From positions 1 to 30,649 of the forward strand of contig JANWYL010000004.1 in assembly GCA_025056955.1 (NCBI GenBank): a DNA stretch of 30,649 nucleotides. The letters run 5' to 3'. Every line of letters starts with the position of its first letter. Positions within the stretch are counted from its first letter, which is position 1. The notes beneath the pieces are model-generated. The model was not told the origin of the DNA, searched no databases, and was given only the letters and a program-made list of their open reading frames with translations. Made by a program: the position numbers and the translations under genes. Positions 1 to 6,130 of this stretch are shown here, piece by piece. Source of the DNA: Sandaracinaceae bacterium (GTDB lineage Bacteria; Myxococcota_A; Polyangia; Polyangiales; Sandaracinaceae).

Positions 1-88
1 TTGACGGAGGGTTTTTTTGCTTTGGTCCGTCATCCGTCGACTCCTCGCCCTCCCAATTTTCCCGCGTTTTTAAAGCTTGTCGATGACC

Positions 89-1600
89 CTAGGGACTGGA
101 CTTGGTTGCCCCTGCCTTTCCTAAACGCTCGCGCATCGAAGCAACCACGCTTTCGGCCAAAGCACCAATCGTTTTGATTTCATCCCAATGAGGACCTTTC
201 GTAGGAGTGTTCGATGTTTTGAGCGCTTCAATCGCTGCAAGCTCAGGCTCTCCGCCAACTCGCTCGAAGTAGAAAAGCGCAATTGCCTGCTCAAACCATG
301 CAGAAGAGTTGAGGCGTGAACGCAGGAGATCAGTTGGCTGAGGCCGCATCTGTGACAGGCGCTCGGCATAGCCATAAAGCTCTTCTCTGGCATACTGCTC
401 GTCAGAAGAGCGAGGCAATCGGTTAAACCACTCTGCAGCAACCTCAGGGCCGCCAAGAGAAAGGAGAAGCGAACCCAGGCGCCATCGAACACGCCATGCA
501 TTTGGAGCAGCTGAAGCAGATTGAACCGCAAGGGGCCAGAGCTGAGGGATGACTGATCGATCTTTTGAGTCACCTATCCGGTCAAAAGCATAGTCGCGCA
601 CCCGATCAGGTTGGCCTGAGTCCAACGCAATTCGAAGGAGGACTTGATTGTGTTCAGGCTTAGAATGACCCTCTAAGGCCTGAAGGGCAGCCACCCGCCG
701 AGCTTCAATTTCGGGACTTGAATTGGACTCTTTGGCAATCTCAAGCAAGCGATTGGCAACCACAGGTTGATCAGCCAAGTAGTGCATGGCAGGAATGGCC
801 CCCCCTACAATGAACTGCTCTCGGTTGTAGGCCACCCCCCTCGCGATGTCGTTTTCACTCACCTGTCGACCTGATGCTGCTGCTTGCTTTCTCAGGCGGC
901 TTGCAATCCACTCCCCAAAGGCAGGTCCTTCCATTTCCCGCTCGATTTGAACGATGCGCTCCCCAGCCTTTCGTTTTGTGGCCTGATCCCCCAGTTGCCC
1001 AATCAACTCCGCGAGCTTAACCAATGCCTGCTGTGGCAGGCGTGCATTCATCGCCTCCACCAGCTGTGAGGCGGCAGGGCTTCCGACTTGCCTGATGATC
1101 TGCTCGGCAGAGAAGTTGCCTGCCAGGCTCCTATTGTTAAAGTCCTCCACAAGCCATCCAACCAAGGCTTGCATGAGCTCCTTTTGCTTGGAAGCACTCG
1201 CATAAGGAAGAATGAGAAAGGCTGCATCTTTGGCTCGAACTTGAATAGGTGGAGGAGGCCCTTCGCCTTCTTCTTGTTTCGAGCCTGAGCCGAGGATGCT
1301 GATCAAGCGGGGAACCATTTGGTCGACAAGCCGGCGTCTCGTTTCTTCTGGCATCTTGCGCAATGCCCCTTGGAGTTCAGCAATTCCATCCACATCGTAT
1401 CGCTCCATTTCGATGAGGGCCACCCCTGCTCGCACCCTCAGTTCATCGCTGAACTTGTCTGCAAGGAGAACAGCGATGATTTTCCCAGGTCCTCTGACTG
1501 TTCCTTTCCAAGTCTCGATGTCTGACTCGGTAATTGCACAACCTTCAAACAAAAAAAGAGCAATCAAAAGCACAAAGCACTTCCAAAAACAATGCCTCAT
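89..1600 (-). CDS. HEAT-repeat-like lipoprotein, last gene of the minus-strand TolQ/TolR module
   Basis: 503-residue predicted lipoprotein. The N-terminus is a hydrophobic signal followed by a lipobox-like LFEGC with the lipidated Cys at residue 21. The rest is helical and looks like repeated HEAT/Armadillo-type helix pairs, with stretches such as ELRVRAGVALIEMERYDVDG and RRVAALQALEGHSKPEH; this is judged by eye, without a profile search. It probably sits in the envelope, anchored by lipid, as a protein-protein scaffold. It lies 43 bases downstream of an ExbD/TolR gene on the same strand, so it is likely the fourth gene of that operon and a periplasmic or outer-membrane partner of the motor. 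The ATG at 1600 has a GGAG about 11 bases upstream. The specific function is unknown. Confidence 0.85.
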   Translation of the reverse strand: MRHCFWKCFVLLIALFLFEGCAITESDIETWKGTVRGPGKIIAVLLADKFSDELRVRAGVALIEMERYDVDGIAELQGALRKMPEETRRRLVDQMVPRLISILGSGSKQEEGEGPPPPIQVRAKDAAFLILPYASASKQKELMQALVGWLVEDFNNRSLAGNFSAEQIIRQVGSPAASQLVEAMNARLPQQALVKLAELIGQLGDQATKRKAGERIVQIEREMEGPAFGEWIASRLRKQAAASGRQVSENDIARGVAYNREQFIVGGAIPAMHYLADQPVVANRLLEIAKESNSSPEIEARRVAALQALEGHSKPEHNQVLLRIALDSGQPDRVRDYAFDRIGDSKDRSVIPQLWPLAVQSASAAPNAWRVRWRLGSLLLSLGGPEVAAEWFNRLPRSSDEQYAREELYGYAERLSQMRPQPTDLLRSRLNSSAWFEQAIALFYFERVGGEPELAAIEALKTSNTPTKGPHWDEIKTIGALAESVVASMRERLGKAGATKSSP

Positions 1601-1643
1601 GTTTCATCCATCTCCAGAAACATCAAAAAAGGCTCACCCCATC

Positions 1644-2231
1644 TCATTGCGAAGCCAGTTTACCCTCTGGTTGAAGACTGGCTCCTTGAAGGGCAACAAA
1701 GTGAAGCTCCGAAAATTCAGCCTGCCCCAACGTGTAGATCACCTCTGCAATCGTCCTAAATGGAGTGCGCCTGTCCGCAATGATCTGCACTGCCCCACGG
1801 AAGGGCCGTTTTGGATTTCTGGAAGCAATGAGCTTCAAGCGATCGCGATGCTGAAGCATAATGGTGTGAAGCGGGGTTATCAAAAATCCTGTAGCGCCTC
1901 CTTGCTTTTGGCTTGGATCGACAATCCCATTCCTTAGCCCAGTCACGCGCCGCCCGTCCACAATGATATCGGTCCGAGTGATCTGCACAGGCAGGGCATC
2001 CGTCAAATCTTCTCTTGAGATGGTATAGGGCAACTGCAAATCGTCGCTTTGGACCACGTTGGCCGTGTCTTGAGAAAATTGCATGATGAGAAAAACGAGC
2101 AAAATCGTCATCATGTCCATCATTGGGTAAATGTTGAGGGCCTCTTCGGTGTGCTCAGGATGCCGACGCAATTTGCGTCGAATGATCGCCTTGACTTGAG
2201 CCATGCTCGCTTTTTGTATCGCCTCGCTCAT
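1644..2231 (-). CDS. ExbD/TolR-family biopolymer transport protein (module 1, second copy)
   Basis: 195-residue single-pass inner-membrane protein of the ExbD/TolR family. A basic cytoplasmic N-terminus is followed by a transmembrane helix at about residues 34-52 (IYPMMDMMTILLVFLIMQF). It carries the family's membrane-embedded Asp at residue 39, which in TolR/ExbD takes part in proton flow. The remaining ~140 residues should be a periplasmic domain. Its start overlaps the stop of the upstream ExbD gene by four bases (ATGA at 2228-2231), implying translational coupling. With the TolQ-like gene at 2849-3475 it forms a 1 TolQ + 2 TolR set, the composition of the myxobacterial AglRQS gliding motor. 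Assignment to gliding rather than Tol or TonB energisation is inference. Confidence 0.9.
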   Translation of the reverse strand: MSEAIQKASMAQVKAIIRRKLRRHPEHTEEALNIYPMMDMMTILLVFLIMQFSQDTANVVQSDDLQLPYTISREDLTDALPVQITRTDIIVDGRRVTGLRNGIVDPSQKQGGATGFLITPLHTIMLQHRDRLKLIASRNPKRPFRGAVQIIADRRTPFRTIAEVIYTLGQAEFSELHFVALQGASLQPEGKLASQ

Positions 2232-2821
2232 CTCACACCCGCAGACAAAAGAATATCTGGAAAGAGGGAGTTCTCTCCATCCGCACGAACAACGTCCATC
2301 GCTCTGATCAAGTGGCGGTATTCGACTTGAGGATCCGCCGTGAGAATGACCTGTGTTTCATCGGGATATGCACGTTTTACAGTCACAAGACAGCGGCGCA
2401 ACCCCCTCCAGTCATAGATGTCAGGCAGCTTATCGCCATCCAAGTCCACGTTTGGATTTGGAAGGTTCGGAACAGTGATGACACGCCCTGATTCAAGCCG
2501 CTCACAGCCCGGAGCCAATTTGCCGCCAGCCCCAGCCACAATGATCCCGCTTTCTCCAACGGTCACAGTGAGGTTAAGGGCAGGTTGCATGCGTAAATTC
2601 CCCCCTCGCCCTCCACGACTCATCGTTGGCAAGCGGGCATCAAGCTCTCCAGTAAGCACAATGTAAGCCGTCACGGCCAAAAGAAACATGATGATGTTGA
2701 CAACAATATCGAGAAAGGGAACGATGTTGAGCTCTCCCATCACTTCCGATGGGTCTGGCTCATGCACTTTCGTTTTTTTGCGAATGTATGCAAGCTGCCT
2801 CGCAGAAAGTTGAACGGCCAT
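2228..2821 (-). CDS. ExbD/TolR-family biopolymer transport protein (module 1, first copy)
   Basis: About 197 residues. A 30-residue cytoplasmic tail is followed by a transmembrane helix containing NIVPFLDIVVNIIMFLLAV. The Asp of the PFLD motif (residue 38 from this start) matches the proton-binding Asp of TolR/ExbD. The periplasmic part is Gly-rich after the helix (MSRGGRGGNLRM) and ends in the family's typical 'TADPQVEYRHLIRAMDVVR' segment. The first in-frame start is a GTG at 2830, but the ATG at 2821 gives the more usual beginning (MAVQLSARQ); ribosome binding sites are weak for both. The gene lies 27 bases after the TolQ-like gene and overlaps the next ExbD by four bases. Confidence 0.9.
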   Translation of the reverse strand: MAVQLSARQLAYIRKKTKVHEPDPSEVMGELNIVPFLDIVVNIIMFLLAVTAYIVLTGELDARLPTMSRGGRGGNLRMQPALNLTVTVGESGIIVAGAGGKLAPGCERLESGRVITVPNLPNPNVDLDGDKLPDIYDWRGLRRCLVTVKRAYPDETQVILTADPQVEYRHLIRAMDVVRADGENSLFPDILLSAGVR

Positions 2822-2848
2822 TGAAACCACTCATCCGACAACGGCAAC

Positions 2849-3475
2849 TCATCGGGAACGGTTGGCGATGATGTTTTCAAGCTTCATTGCTGCAAGTTCC
2901 ATCTCATGTTTGATGTTTTTGGTCATGGTGTGCAAAATCAGGTGAAACACCATGCACAGCACAGCGATCCCAAGCCCAAGCGCTGTGTTCCACATGGCCT
3001 CAGAAATACCAGCAGCCAACAGCGCCGCCCGTTGAGAAGCATCAGCACTCCCAACTGCTCCGAACGAACGAATCAATCCAGAAATCGTTCCAAGGAGTCC
3101 AATCAAAGTGGCTATATTCGCCAAGGTCCATAGCCACGCGGTTCTCTTTTCAAGGTGGGGTGCCAGTTCTGCCCACTTTTCCTCCATGGCAGCAATCACG
3201 GCATCTTCTCCCTTTTGAACATGGCTCAAACCACTATGGATCAGTTGGGGAAGAGGCAAAGGCTCTTGGCAAAACTGGCGAATCGCCCGATCGATGTCCC
3301 CTCGTTGTACCAAAGTCCTGATCTGAGCCATGAAATCAGTTGTGTCGATCTTCCGGTACTTTGTAAGCAAAAAGACAAAACGCTCAACAATGATTGCGAC
3401 CACGAAAGCGAGCACGCAAACATTGATGTATGAAAATGGGGCACCGTCCCTCAAAGCATGCCAGATCTTTTCCAT
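2849..3475 (-). CDS. MotA/TolQ/ExbB proton-channel family protein (module 1)
   Basis: 208 residues, the normal size for TolQ/ExbB. Three hydrophobic helices can be seen: about 16-36 (after FSYINVCV), about 114-138 (LANIATLIGLLGTISGLIRS) and about 158-182. The GLLGTISGLIRSFG segment is the conserved second-helix signature of the MotA/TolQ/ExbB channel family. With ExbD partners it forms a proton-driven inner-membrane motor that does work across the periplasm. It is the first gene of the minus-strand operon, with AGGAG a few bases before the ATG. It diverges from a second TolQ-like gene across a 264-base promoter region. TolQ, ExbB and AglR cannot be told apart from sequence alone, so no symbol is given. 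Confidence 0.93.
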   Translation of the reverse strand: MEKIWHALRDGAPFSYINVCVLAFVVAIIVERFVFLLTKYRKIDTTDFMAQIRTLVQRGDIDRAIRQFCQEPLPLPQLIHSGLSHVQKGEDAVIAAMEEKWAELAPHLEKRTAWLWTLANIATLIGLLGTISGLIRSFGAVGSADASQRAALLAAGISEAMWNTALGLGIAVLCMVFHLILHTMTKNIKHEMELAAMKLENIIANRSR

Positions 3476-3554
3476 GAATCGGCTCCTTTCCCCGTGGTAT
3501 CGGCTCTAACCCTTGACCCAAATGTCAGAAGAATGCAAGGCAAGCCACTTCTTT

Positions 3555-3583
3555 CTTAGGCCACAAAAGGCACTCCATGTCAA
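3555..3583 (-). promoter_or_regulatory. Candidate sigma-70 promoter for minus-strand motor operon
   Basis: Read on the minus strand, a perfect TTGACA (plus-strand 3578-3583) is followed after 17 bases by CCTAAG (3555-3560), a poor -10 hexamer. It lies about 80 bases before the TolQ-like start at 3475. Only the -35 is convincing. Confidence 0.3.
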
Positions 3584-3678
3584 CCCTTAAGCCTCGGAAC
3601 GGGTCGAGCAGTTGCTGAAATCTTGGAATCATTGAAACCCAGAGAAATTCAAACAAAACCAGCGTCCCGGTGATTGAC

Positions 3679-3710
3679 TTGATCCCTTTTTCAATCTAAT
3701 TAGGTATACT
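3679..3710 (+). promoter_or_regulatory. Candidate sigma-70 promoter for plus-strand motor operon
   Basis: A good -10 box, TATACT, lies at 3705-3710, 29 bases before the ATG at 3740. Possible -35 elements are TTGATC at 3679 (20-base spacer) or TTGACT at 3674 (25-base spacer), neither ideally spaced. The gene itself has a strong AGGAGA ribosome binding site at 3729-3734. Confidence 0.45.
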
Positions 3711-3739
3711 CTGCAAGGTCCTAAAAACAGGAGAAACCG

Positions 3740-4393
3740 ATGGCAACACTCGCACACCACTTTGAAGAAGGCGGATGGGGAATGTACCCAATCCTCTTTT
3801 TCCAAATTCTGGCGATCGGCATCATCGTTGAGCGAGCAATTTACCTATATCGCGCTTCGATCAATCGGGATGTTTTTTTGGCAACCATGCAAAAGTGCAT
3901 CTTGTCAGGTGACATTGGAAGAGCCATCAAACTGTGCTCAGCAGCAAATGCGCCTCTGGCTCGCATCGTCAAGGCTGGCTTAATGAAAGTTCACCGCCCG
4001 GACGCTGAGGTGCAGGCGGCGATGGATGAGGCCGCACTTCGTGAGCTGCCCTTGATCGAGCACAGGACTCCATACCTGGCTCTCCTTGCCAACCTCGCGA
4101 TGCTCAGTGGCTTGTTTGGAACAGTAACAGGCCTGATTCAAGCCTTTGGTGCAGTGGCAAATGCCGATGCGGCAAGCCGTGCAACCCTGCTTGCGCGCGG
4201 AATCTCTGAAGCGATGAACTGCACAGCTTTTGGCCTTTTGGCAGCGATTATCGCCTTGATTGGCTTCGCCCTGCTCAACGGTAAAACCCAGCACTTGCTC
4301 GATGACATCAACGCTGCAACGGTTCAAGTGATGAACTTGGTCGTCTCCAACCGCTCGAAGATCAACCTTCAAGGCGTGCCACAAGCTGCTTGA
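3740..4393 (+). CDS. MotA/TolQ/ExbB proton-channel family protein (module 2)
   Basis: 217 residues with the three-helix TolQ/ExbB layout: helix 1 at about 14-34 (YPILFFQILAIGIIVERAIY), helix 2 at about 112-140 containing LSGLFGTVTGLIQAFGAVA, and helix 3 at about 160-184. It is the channel subunit of a proton-driven motor with the two following ExbD proteins. It is clearly paralogous to the divergent TolQ-like protein at 2849-3475: both have VERxxxL after helix 1, GTxxGLIxxFGAV in helix 2 and RxxLLAxGISEAMxxTAxGL before helix 3. The start is set by AGGAGA at 3729-3734 with a good spacer. The ExbD gene begins 26 bases downstream. Confidence 0.94.
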   Translation: MATLAHHFEEGGWGMYPILFFQILAIGIIVERAIYLYRASINRDVFLATMQKCILSGDIGRAIKLCSAANAPLARIVKAGLMKVHRPDAEVQAAMDEAALRELPLIEHRTPYLALLANLAMLSGLFGTVTGLIQAFGAVANADAASRATLLARGISEAMNCTAFGLLAAIIALIGFALLNGKTQHLLDDINAATVQVMNLVVSNRSKINLQGVPQAA

Positions 4394-4419
4394 TAGAGTG
4401 AAGGAGGCAGGAGGTCGAG

Positions 4420-4896
4420 ATGGGTGGCATCAACGTCGGTGGAGGCGGGCATGGAGGAAAAAAGTCAGTTGACTCAGAAATTCCCCTGGTCCCTTTCATC
4501 GATCTCCTTTTGTGCTGCGTGATGTTTCTCCTGGTCACTGCGGTGTGGAATCGCCTGGCCCGGCTTGATGCAAACCAACAGACACCTGGTCAAGTCTCGA
4601 ATCCCACAGATGTGGAGGAACCCCAGATTCGGCTCTTTCTCCAGGTCACTGGAAGTGGTTACACCATCGCTTCAACGGCAGGCGAGCGGATTGAAATTCC
4701 GAAAAATGGCGAAAACTACGACTTCGAAACCCTGCGAACGAAGCTCAAAGAGCGCCGCCAAGCGGAGCCAAACCGACGTGACATCATCGTTGCGCCAGAA
4801 GATGGCATACCCTATCATGAGGTGATTTCGGCGATGGACATTGCCATTGGTGAAGGCTATCAGCAGGTCTCTCTATCAGACGGGGCAATGCTGTGA
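4420..4896 (+). CDS. ExbD/TolR-family biopolymer transport protein (module 2, first copy)
   Basis: 158 residues. A glycine-rich head (GGINVGGGGHGGKKSVDSE) precedes the transmembrane helix containing IPLVPFIDLLLCCVMFLLV, with the conserved intramembrane Asp at residue 28. The periplasmic domain ends in the typical ExbD segment (IIVAPEDGIPYHEVISAMDI). A strong GGAGG lies in the 27-base gap after the TolQ-like gene, so translation should be efficient. The KSVDxxIPLVPFID stretch recurs almost unchanged in the next gene, which points to tandem duplication of the pair. Confidence 0.92.
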   Translation: MGGINVGGGGHGGKKSVDSEIPLVPFIDLLLCCVMFLLVTAVWNRLARLDANQQTPGQVSNPTDVEEPQIRLFLQVTGSGYTIASTAGERIEIPKNGENYDFETLRTKLKERRQAEPNRRDIIVAPEDGIPYHEVISAMDIAIGEGYQQVSLSDGAML

Positions 4897-4904
4897 TTTC
4901 TCTC

Positions 4905-4944
4905 TTTGTGAGCTTTGTGAACAATGAATTTTCTTTTTGTGAGC
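4905..4944 (+). repeat. TTTGTGA short direct repeats between the two ExbD genes
   Basis: The 52-base gap contains TTTGTGAGC at 4905-4913 and again at 4936-4944, with a further TTTGTGA at 4914-4920. The repeats sit directly before the ATG at 4949, which otherwise lacks a good ribosome binding site. They may be chance or a local expression-control element. Confidence 0.4.
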
Positions 4945-4948
4945 AAAT

Positions 4949-5488
4949 ATGCCGATCAAAAAACCAGGGAAAGTTCTACTGCATCGAATTCCCTTGAAAT
5001 TCGTTCGCACCCGCGTTGCAGGAGGAGGGAGAAAGTCGGTTGATGCATCGATACCGCTCGTCCCCTTCATTGACTTTCTGATTACTCTTGTCGTTTTCCT
5101 TCTCTCCTCTTTCAGCGCAACTGGTGAGCTCATCGCGCAGCGTGCGGGGCTGACCATGCCAAATGCGCGCAAAGTCGATGAGCTCAAGCTCGCTCCAATT
5201 GTCCAAATCGATGCCCGAGCCGTCACTTTGGACGGTCGCCGCATGGCTGATACCCCTACCCTTGCATCTAACCCTGCCCTTGAGCGCATTGAGCCTTTGG
5301 TTCAAGATCTTGAAACCATGCGGCGGAACTGGAACATCCTTCACCCCCGCGATCCTTTCCCAGGTACAGTGATCCTCCAAGCGGATCGCGCAATTGATTT
5401 CCGTGTTATTAAAAAGGTTATGTTCTCTGCAGCCCAAGCAGGCTATGTGAATGTCTCCTTCGCGGTCAACCAGGTGGGAGGCAATTAG
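4949..5488 (+). CDS. ExbD/TolR-family biopolymer transport protein (module 2, second copy)
   Basis: 179 residues. A basic head with a GGGRKSVD motif leads into the transmembrane helix SIPLVPFIDFLITLVVFLL, with the proton-binding Asp at residue 42. The periplasmic domain continues to VILQADRAIDFRVIKKVM, the family's usual closing segment. With the preceding ExbD and TolQ-like proteins it completes a second 1+2 motor set. The two ExbD copies differ in their periplasmic domains, which suggests a heteromeric stator or linker as in AglQ/AglS rather than simple redundancy (inference). No clear Shine-Dalgarno sequence precedes the ATG. Confidence 0.92.
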   Translation: MPIKKPGKVLLHRIPLKFVRTRVAGGGRKSVDASIPLVPFIDFLITLVVFLLSSFSATGELIAQRAGLTMPNARKVDELKLAPIVQIDARAVTLDGRRMADTPTLASNPALERIEPLVQDLETMRRNWNILHPRDPFPGTVILQADRAIDFRVIKKVMFSAAQAGYVNVSFAVNQVGGN

Positions 5489-5505
5489 ATTAAATCCAAT
5501 CCGAA

Positions 5506-6090
5506 ATGAGCACGAAGATAGAAAAGGCTTCTTTTTCTTTTTTCTTTTCTTTTTTCTTGTTCCTCCTTTCGCCAGAATATCTTTTGGCCCAAACGCGAAG
5601 GGCAGGTCCCCTCTTTGTGAGTGGAGGACTTGGTCCATTTGTGCTTTTTGATGTCGATACGGGCTTCCGTTTTGAGGGTCAGTTTGGCTGGCATCTTCGG
5701 GGGGTGGATGAAGGGTTTTTCATGGGATTCGACTTCACCATCTCAGTCGAAGATTACTTCATTGTGCATTCGGGCTTTCGCCTGGGAGGAGACATTGAAG
5801 TGTATCGACATCGGGACCTCTCTGTTCTTATCACCCCCCAAGGACTATTTGGATTTGGGTGGATCGACTTCGGAAGAGAGGGAGACTATGGCTTCTTTCT
5901 GATTGAACCAAGCTTCCAGGGGGCAATCGGTCTTTTTGAGCGAGTCCTTTGGTTTTGGATTCGACCGATCGGATTTGATTTTTTGCTCTTTCCTGAAATC
6001 CGGCGTTGGCGAAGAGGAAACCCTGAGGAAGGATTTGATTGGTACTGGGGGTACCATTTCCTTGGGGGAGTTCGTTTCAATTTCGGCTGA
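5506..6090 (+). CDS. Small exported protein, probable outer-membrane beta-barrel
   Basis: 194 residues. The N-terminus is an extremely Phe-rich signal peptide (SFSFFFSFFLFLL) with likely cleavage near LLAQ at residues 26-29. The mature part is made of short alternating, aromatic- and Gly-rich segments such as FRFEGQFGWHLRG, FMGFDFTISVED and YHFLGGVRFNFG. It ends in aromatic FNFG, as expected of a small outer-membrane barrel of about 8 strands. It begins 17 bases after the second ExbD stop and is likely co-transcribed, so it may be the outer-membrane partner of the motor. No family is recognised. Its reality is supported by the coherent signal peptide and composition; the downstream ligase frame overlaps its 3' end only if a far-upstream ligase start is assumed. 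Confidence 0.8.
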   Translation: MSTKIEKASFSFFFSFFLFLLSPEYLLAQTRRAGPLFVSGGLGPFVLFDVDTGFRFEGQFGWHLRGVDEGFFMGFDFTISVEDYFIVHSGFRLGGDIEVYRHRDLSVLITPQGLFGFGWIDFGREGDYGFFLIEPSFQGAIGLFERVLWFWIRPIGFDFLLFPEIRRWRRGNPEEGFDWYWGYHFLGGVRFNFG

Positions 6091-6130
6091 AAATTTGACC
6101 ACACGCCAATCCCACCCCAGCTTTATCGAC

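Noticed and set aside
1..177. Plus-strand open frame from the window edge, possibly the end of a gene converging on the lipoprotein
   Set aside because: It overlaps the lipoprotein gene by 89 bases, is only 58 codons and shows no recognisable motif. Sequence left of the window would be needed to decide.
4976..5638. 220-codon minus-strand open frame across the second ExbD gene
   Set aside because: Antisense shadow of a clear ExbD gene; no coherent domain or signal.
5903..6130. N-terminal extension of the DNA ligase frame
   Set aside because: It lies almost wholly within the barrel-like gene in another frame, and family alignment starts near residue DLKHELENL just after 6131.
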